Of a DNA stretch of 57,441 nucleotides, positions 53,581 through 57,441 are shown in pieces. Under the pieces are notes generated by a model. That model was not told where the DNA came from. It did no database searches and saw only the letters and a list, made by a program, of their open reading frames with translations. Made by a program: the position numbers and the translations under genes. Within the stretch, counting starts at the first letter, position 1, and the number at the start of each line of letters is the position of its first letter. The stretch spans positions 1-57,441 of the forward strand of contig CALDTZ010000054.1 in assembly GCA_937924805.1 (NCBI GenBank), in the 5' to 3' direction. The stretch is from an uncultured Saprospiraceae bacterium. Its GTDB lineage: Bacteria; Bacteroidota; Bacteroidia; Chitinophagales; Saprospiraceae.

Positions 53581-53741
53581 AGGTTCAAATATGAGTCAAA
53601 TGTAGCTTTTACTACGAACCCAATAAATTATTCTATTTGAAGCCCATAAAATTTTCCAATAAAGGATGCTAGTGTGTAAAATATTGTGATACCTAAACGA
53701 TTGAAATATACTTAATCATATGATATTTAAGGATATAGATA

Positions 53742-53749
53742 TATATTTG
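53742..53749 (+). promoter_or_regulatory. -7 box of the helical-repeat gene (TATATTTG)
   Basis: An exact TAnnTTTG five bases before the ATG at 53755, implying a very short or absent 5' leader. Confidence 0.55.
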
Positions 53750-53754
53750 ATGTC

Positions 53755-55287
53755 ATGCCTATTTCTAAATCAATCCAATTGTTTAAATTAGTCAAATCGA
53801 TGACTAAAGCTGAGAAGCGCAACTTCACTATCTATGCAAAACGAATACAAAATAAGGATTCACTGAAATTTATGACTTTGTTTGAAATCATCGACAAGCA
53901 AAACATCTTTAGTGAAAAAACATGGACCCAAGGTATTCAAAGTGCACATTTCTCGAATGTAAAACGACATTTATACAGTCAAATATTGAGTTCATTACGT
54001 TTGTTGCACAGTCAAAAAGACCCACAACTTAAGGTAAAAGAATGTATTGACTTTGCCCAATTATTATATCAAAAAGGGCTCTATCTGGAAAGCTTAAAAT
54101 TGCTGAAAAAAGGATATTCCTGGGCAGAAAAATTGGGCTTAACTAAAGAATTATTAGACATTGTAGCTCTGAACAAAATGATTGAAGCTCGACGAATAAC
54201 GAGAACAGGATTTAAAGAGAATGAAAAATTGATTGTCCTTTCTTCTCATTTGGCTGCAGCCTTACAAAACGAAACTTCATTATCAAACTTAAATCTAGCC
54301 ATCCATGGATGGTATATAACCAAAGGATATGCTTTTACTGAAACTGATAGGCAGGCTATTTCAAGAGCTTATGCTGCTTCACTGTTTGACTATGATCAAC
54401 AAAAGCTAAAAAAAGAACCTTACCAGCTTTTGCTCCAATGTAAGTATTGGTACGCATTTATAAGACAAGATTACGGCGCTGCACTGCACTATGCAGTTGA
54501 GTGGGTCACTCATTTGACAAGTAAAAAAGAGATAGGATCCCACGATCCAGATCTGATTATGCGCAGTTATCATTTCATTCTAAAAGCAGCGTATTTTACA
54601 AATGATCGGAAAAATTATATTTACTATTTCAACCTATTAGAACAATTTCGTAAAGATCAGTACGACAAATTTACGATGAATAGTAAGGTCCTATCATTTA
54701 TATATGTGCACCATAATCGCTTGAATACACCTTTATTAACGAATGATTTTTCCAATGTAGAGGAATTAATCAGCAGAACAAGTCTTCGAATAAAAAGATA
54801 TGCTCCAATGCTCGATAACCATCGGCTGACTGTATTCAATTATAAGATTGCTTGTTTGTATTTTATTGAAAATGATGTACAGAAATGTTTAGAAAAATTA
54901 CACAAAATCATTGCTCTTCAAAAGAACACACTAAACAAACAAATCTTAGGTTATAGTCGATTACTAATGATGATGTGTCATTATTCATTAGGGAACTTAG
55001 AAATGATTCAATATCTCCTAACTCCAACGAAAAAAAGCATTCAAAATCTTGAGTACAGCAACCCTTTTTTAGTTTTTTGCCTAGACTATTTTATCCAATT
55101 ACTGAAGCAACCATTAATTGAGCATAAATCTTTGACTGCCACTTTTTATCAAAAAGGAATTATGCATAAGCAAAACCAGCTTTTAGCTGGACAGTTTATG
55201 AATTTAGATTTTAATGCTTGGCTTTATTCTATTTTAAAACAAATGTCGGTAAAAGAAGCTATTGCGTTTCATTTTAATAAACGCTAA
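53755..55287 (+). CDS. Conserved Bacteroidota protein with TPR-like helical repeats
   Basis: A cytoplasmic protein of 510 residues composed of regular amphipathic helices. The N-terminus has the LVKSMTKAEKRNFTIYA motif that recurs in many Bacteroidota hypothetical proteins (established pattern, no function). Repeated helix pairs, for example LLYQKGLYLESLKLLKKGYSWA, look TPR-like. No enzyme motif, signal peptide or membrane helix is seen. It might be a scaffold or a regulator, but nothing in the sequence decides. The PAP2 gene follows 21 bases later. Confidence 0.65.
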   Translation: MPISKSIQLFKLVKSMTKAEKRNFTIYAKRIQNKDSLKFMTLFEIIDKQNIFSEKTWTQGIQSAHFSNVKRHLYSQILSSLRLLHSQKDPQLKVKECIDFAQLLYQKGLYLESLKLLKKGYSWAEKLGLTKELLDIVALNKMIEARRITRTGFKENEKLIVLSSHLAAALQNETSLSNLNLAIHGWYITKGYAFTETDRQAISRAYAASLFDYDQQKLKKEPYQLLLQCKYWYAFIRQDYGAALHYAVEWVTHLTSKKEIGSHDPDLIMRSYHFILKAAYFTNDRKNYIYYFNLLEQFRKDQYDKFTMNSKVLSFIYVHHNRLNTPLLTNDFSNVEELISRTSLRIKRYAPMLDNHRLTVFNYKIACLYFIENDVQKCLEKLHKIIALQKNTLNKQILGYSRLLMMMCHYSLGNLEMIQYLLTPTKKSIQNLEYSNPFLVFCLDYFIQLLKQPLIEHKSLTATFYQKGIMHKQNQLLAGQFMNLDFNAWLYSILKQMSVKEAIAFHFNKR

Positions 55288-55296
55288 CAAAAATTG

Positions 55297-55304
55297 TATT
55301 TTTG
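55297..55304 (+). promoter_or_regulatory. -7 box of the PAP2 gene (TATTTTTG)
   Basis: An exact TAnnTTTG four bases before the ATG at 55309, and partly inside the alternative TTG start region at 55294. Confidence 0.55.
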
Positions 55305-55308
55305 TGGC

Positions 55309-55917
55309 ATGTCAACGAGATCAATGCTTATGCCAATGGGCATACTTTTATTACTAGGGCTTTTAAGCTTACCCTTTGTAGAAAAAGGATCGATCGTTTT
55401 GTTGATCAACGAATATCATACGCCTTTTTTAGATAATCTATTTTTCTATGGTACGAAGATGATCGAATTCCCATTTTTACTTTTTTTTGTGTTTTTAGCT
55501 GGCAGATTACACGTTAAGTATAGCTATGTCATGGTTTTAATTTATTTAATCCCTGGACTTATTACACAAATCTTAAAAAGGGTCATTTTTACGGAGGCTC
55601 ATCGTCCGTATTATTATTTAAAAACAGAAGCAATTCACTTAGTTCCTGATGTTAAGATGATTGAACATTTTAGTTTCCCTTCTGGTCATACGACCATTGG
55701 GTTTGCACTAGCTATTTATTTGATGCTCATTTTCAAATCAAAAATGGCTTATGTATTGTGTTTATTGTTAGCTTTTACGGTCGGAGTTTCAAGAATTTAT
55801 TTAGGTCTTCATTTTTATGAAGATGTCATTGTTGGTGCTTGTATTGGTAGTGTATTTTCTTTTATAATTTATAGGGTTGTTGAAAAATCAGGTTATTTCC
55901 CTTCATACATTGCCTAA
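55309..55917 (+). CDS. PAP2 family membrane phosphatase
   Basis: A membrane protein of 202 residues from the ATG at 55309. The three PAP2 motifs are complete: K-x6-RP (KRVIFTEAHRP, about residues 90-100), PSGH (about 124-127) and SRIYLGLHFYEDV (Arg162, His168, Asp172). These enzymes remove phosphate from lipids such as undecaprenyl pyrophosphate or lipid A. The stop overlaps the start of an ArnT-like gene (TAATG), suggesting lipid modification as a common theme. Confidence 0.92.
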   Translation: MSTRSMLMPMGILLLLGLLSLPFVEKGSIVLLINEYHTPFLDNLFFYGTKMIEFPFLLFFVFLAGRLHVKYSYVMVLIYLIPGLITQILKRVIFTEAHRPYYYLKTEAIHLVPDVKMIEHFSFPSGHTTIGFALAIYLMLIFKSKMAYVLCLLLAFTVGVSRIYLGLHFYEDVIVGACIGSVFSFIIYRVVEKSGYFPSYIA

Positions 55918-57441
55918 TGTCAACATTGATTCATCACAAATATTTTGCGCCATGCTTAAGCTTAATTGCGTTTCTCATTTTTATTTATGGAATAGGTCGT
56001 ATTCATTTATTTGATTGGGACGAAATCAATTTTGCCGAATCAGCTCGCGAAATGCTAGTTTCGGGTAATTATTTTCAAATTCAAATCAATTTCGAGCCAT
56101 TTTATGAAAAACCGCCATTATTCATTTGGATACAATGTTTGTCGATGTGGGTTTTTGGTGTTACTGAATTTGCTGCTCGATTTCCAAATACAATTATAGG
56201 CGTCTTAACCGTCCTTAGTTTGTGGTTTACAGGGATAAATTTAAAAGACAAAACTTTTGCATTGTATTGGGTTGTGTGCTTTGTATGTAGCTTTTTGCCG
56301 AGTTTCTATTTCAAGACAGGACTTATCGATCCTAGTTTTAATTTATGTATTTTTCTTGGGTTATTTTTTACTTTCAAAACCTACGAAAACCAACAACGTT
56401 CGGTTCGACATTTTTTACTTTCCGCCTTTTTTATTGCGCTAGCAGTATTAACAAAAGGTCCTGTCGGCTTGCTTCTTTTTGGTCTTCCAGCCGTTCTATT
56501 TTACTTGTTTCAGTATAAAAATATACACATTAAGCTCAGGGATATCTTTCTGTTTTTAGGTGTGTTCTTAGTCGGTATTTCGGTATGGTATGGAGGTAAT
56601 TTATACATCTACGGAATGGACTTTTTTTATGCCTTTGTTGAACGGCATATAGACTTATTTAGCAAACATGATGCAGGACATGGTGGTTTTATTGGTTATC
56701 ATATTATAGTATTACTTGTTGGATGTTTTCCAATTTCAATTTTAGCTTTACCAATGATTCGAAAGTATTTAAAATCATCGTACGATTTTGGTTTTTTAAT
56801 GCTGTTAACATTGATCATAACCGTTGTATTATTTGAAATTGTGCAAACAAAGATTGTTCATTATTCGAGTTTGGCTTATTTCCCATTGAGTTATTTAGCT
56901 GCTAGCTATTTATATAAACATCAAGATAAAACCAAGAATATTAGTGCGTTTTTAAAAATAGGTTTGTCGATCGTCGCCAGCCTATGGGGAATTGTTGCCA
57001 TTTTATTATTCTTTATTGGAAGAAACGCTGATTATTTGCTTGAAAATATAAAAATTAATGACCCTTTTGCTGTTGCAAATTTGGGTGCGAATGTTCACTG
57101 GCCTATGTTTATGATTTTTATTCCTCTACTCTTTTTGGGTTTAGTCATTTACAGTCTATATGGAGAACGATCAGCAAAAAGATCTTGGATTGTCTTATTT
57201 ATAGCAAGCTTTCTATTCCTACATGGGTTACTTATCTTTTTTGTCCCTCGTATTGAGCGGTATACACAAAATGCCGCTATTGAATTTTATAAAACAAAAG
57301 AAAATACGGGAATTAGCTTGTCTACGTATTCTTTTAAAAGCTATGCTCATCATTTTTATGCAAAGCAACCAGCCGATATAGACTTTAGTTTGTCCAATAA
57401 AAGTGCTTCTGGAAGTATTGTTGTTTGTAAAATTGATAAGG
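55917..57441 (+). CDS. ArnT-like GT-C glycosyltransferase (partial)
   Basis: The frame is open from the ATG at 55917 to the window end, so at least 508 residues. The catalytic-loop pattern DWDEINFAESAREML (about residues 34-48) is followed by EPFYEKPPLFIWIQ and VFGVTEFAARFPN, the signature of ArnT/PMT-type transferases, which move sugars from polyprenyl-phosphate to lipid A or similar acceptors at the periplasmic face. About ten helices are visible. It overlaps the PAP2 gene by one base, so the two are translationally coupled. Confidence 0.85.
   Translation, partial: MSTLIHHKYFAPCLSLIAFLIFIYGIGRIHLFDWDEINFAESAREMLVSGNYFQIQINFEPFYEKPPLFIWIQCLSMWVFGVTEFAARFPNTIIGVLTVLSLWFTGINLKDKTFALYWVVCFVCSFLPSFYFKTGLIDPSFNLCIFLGLFFTFKTYENQQRSVRHFLLSAFFIALAVLTKGPVGLLLFGLPAVLFYLFQYKNIHIKLRDIFLFLGVFLVGISVWYGGNLYIYGMDFFYAFVERHIDLFSKHDAGHGGFIGYHIIVLLVGCFPISILALPMIRKYLKSSYDFGFLMLLTLIITVVLFEIVQTKIVHYSSLAYFPLSYLAASYLYKHQDKTKNISAFLKIGLSIVASLWGIVAILLFFIGRNADYLLENIKINDPFAVANLGANVHWPMFMIFIPLLFLGLVIYSLYGERSAKRSWIVLFIASFLFLHGLLIFFVPRIERYTQNAAIEFYKTKENTGISLSTYSFKSYAHHFYAKQPADIDFSLSNKSASGSIVVCKIDK

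Noticed and set aside
1..57441. CRISPR arrays, insertion sequences, phage or T9SS machinery genes
   Set aside because: None is seen; only T9SS cargo proteins (sorting domains) are present, so the secretion apparatus must lie elsewhere in the genome.

Overview
The window reads as a contiguous piece of a low-GC Bacteroidota chromosome, most likely from the Saprospirales or a related marine or freshwater lineage. The reasons are: (i) at least six proteins end in a type IX secretion (T9SS) sorting domain with the PNP motif; (ii) many genes carry the Bacteroidota-type -7 box TAnnTTTG close to the start codon, with almost no Shine-Dalgarno sequences; (iii) there are Bacteroidota-typical families (DUF5916, DUF4105, DUF1761, DUF885, stand-alone TonB C-terminal domain, short AMP nucleosidase, PadR-PspC pair). 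No rRNA, tRNA, CRISPR array, phage, transposase or integrase was seen. The lineage is an inference from gene content, not from a marker gene.

Layout. 1-2237 (minus): secreted M36 fungalysin-type metallopeptidase running off the left edge. 2456-4291: Na+/H+ antiporter with a C-terminal TrkA-N domain. 4292-4786: a 495-base gap with a strong terminator and hairpins that may form a small RNA. 4787-7754: three-gene operon of a DUF4956 membrane protein, a periplasmic adaptor and a TolC-like outer-membrane protein, with no ABC or RND pump. 7813-16033: DUF1761 protein, glycosyltransferase 2, RsmF-like rRNA methyltransferase, AGCS amino-acid:Na+ symporter with a textbook terminator, then folK, a deoxynucleoside kinase, sppA and a Dabb lipoprotein. 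16098-24575: DUF885 peptidase-like protein, two small secreted proteins, and a tight minus-strand operon of three T9SS cargo proteins (ASST-like propeller, CotH kinase plus LTD, Reg_prop propeller), then a YdeI-like protein. 24638-30187: SET protein, a tiny membrane peptide, M28 peptidase, AMP nucleosidase, GNAT, exported MsrA, and a PadR-PspC-tiny-membrane-peptide operon. 30655-36757: DUF2200, a T9SS SGNH-like protein with a predicted envelope partner, a lipoprotein, DUF1415, exported intradiol dioxygenase, GT-C glycosyltransferase, rhodanese. 36754-43713: ABC-F ATPase, divergent pair of T9SS esterase and second CotH protein, acyl-CoA dehydrogenase. 43842-48647: TonB-dependent receptor, HipA-like kinase with DUF3037 partner, DUF1801, lipoprotein, AhpD-like protein. 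48666-53563 (minus): galE and a DUF4105-TonB(CTD)-DUF5916 operon. 53755-57441: conserved helical-repeat protein, PAP2 phosphatase and an ArnT-like glycosyltransferase running off the right edge.

How it fits together. Much of the window builds or feeds the cell envelope: proteins exported and anchored by T9SS, TonB-linked outer-membrane transport, lipid and surface-sugar modification (PAP2, two GT-C enzymes, GT2, galE), and exported peptidases. The rest is housekeeping. The items most worth a second look are the DUF4956-adaptor-TolC operon (a tripartite-looking exporter lacking a known pump), the three-gene CotH/ASST/propeller secretion-cargo operon, the HipA-like kinase/DUF3037 pair, two tiny single-helix membrane peptides not obvious in routine annotation, and a possible structured RNA at 4403-4604. 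Nothing here can be called a proven new system from sequence alone.
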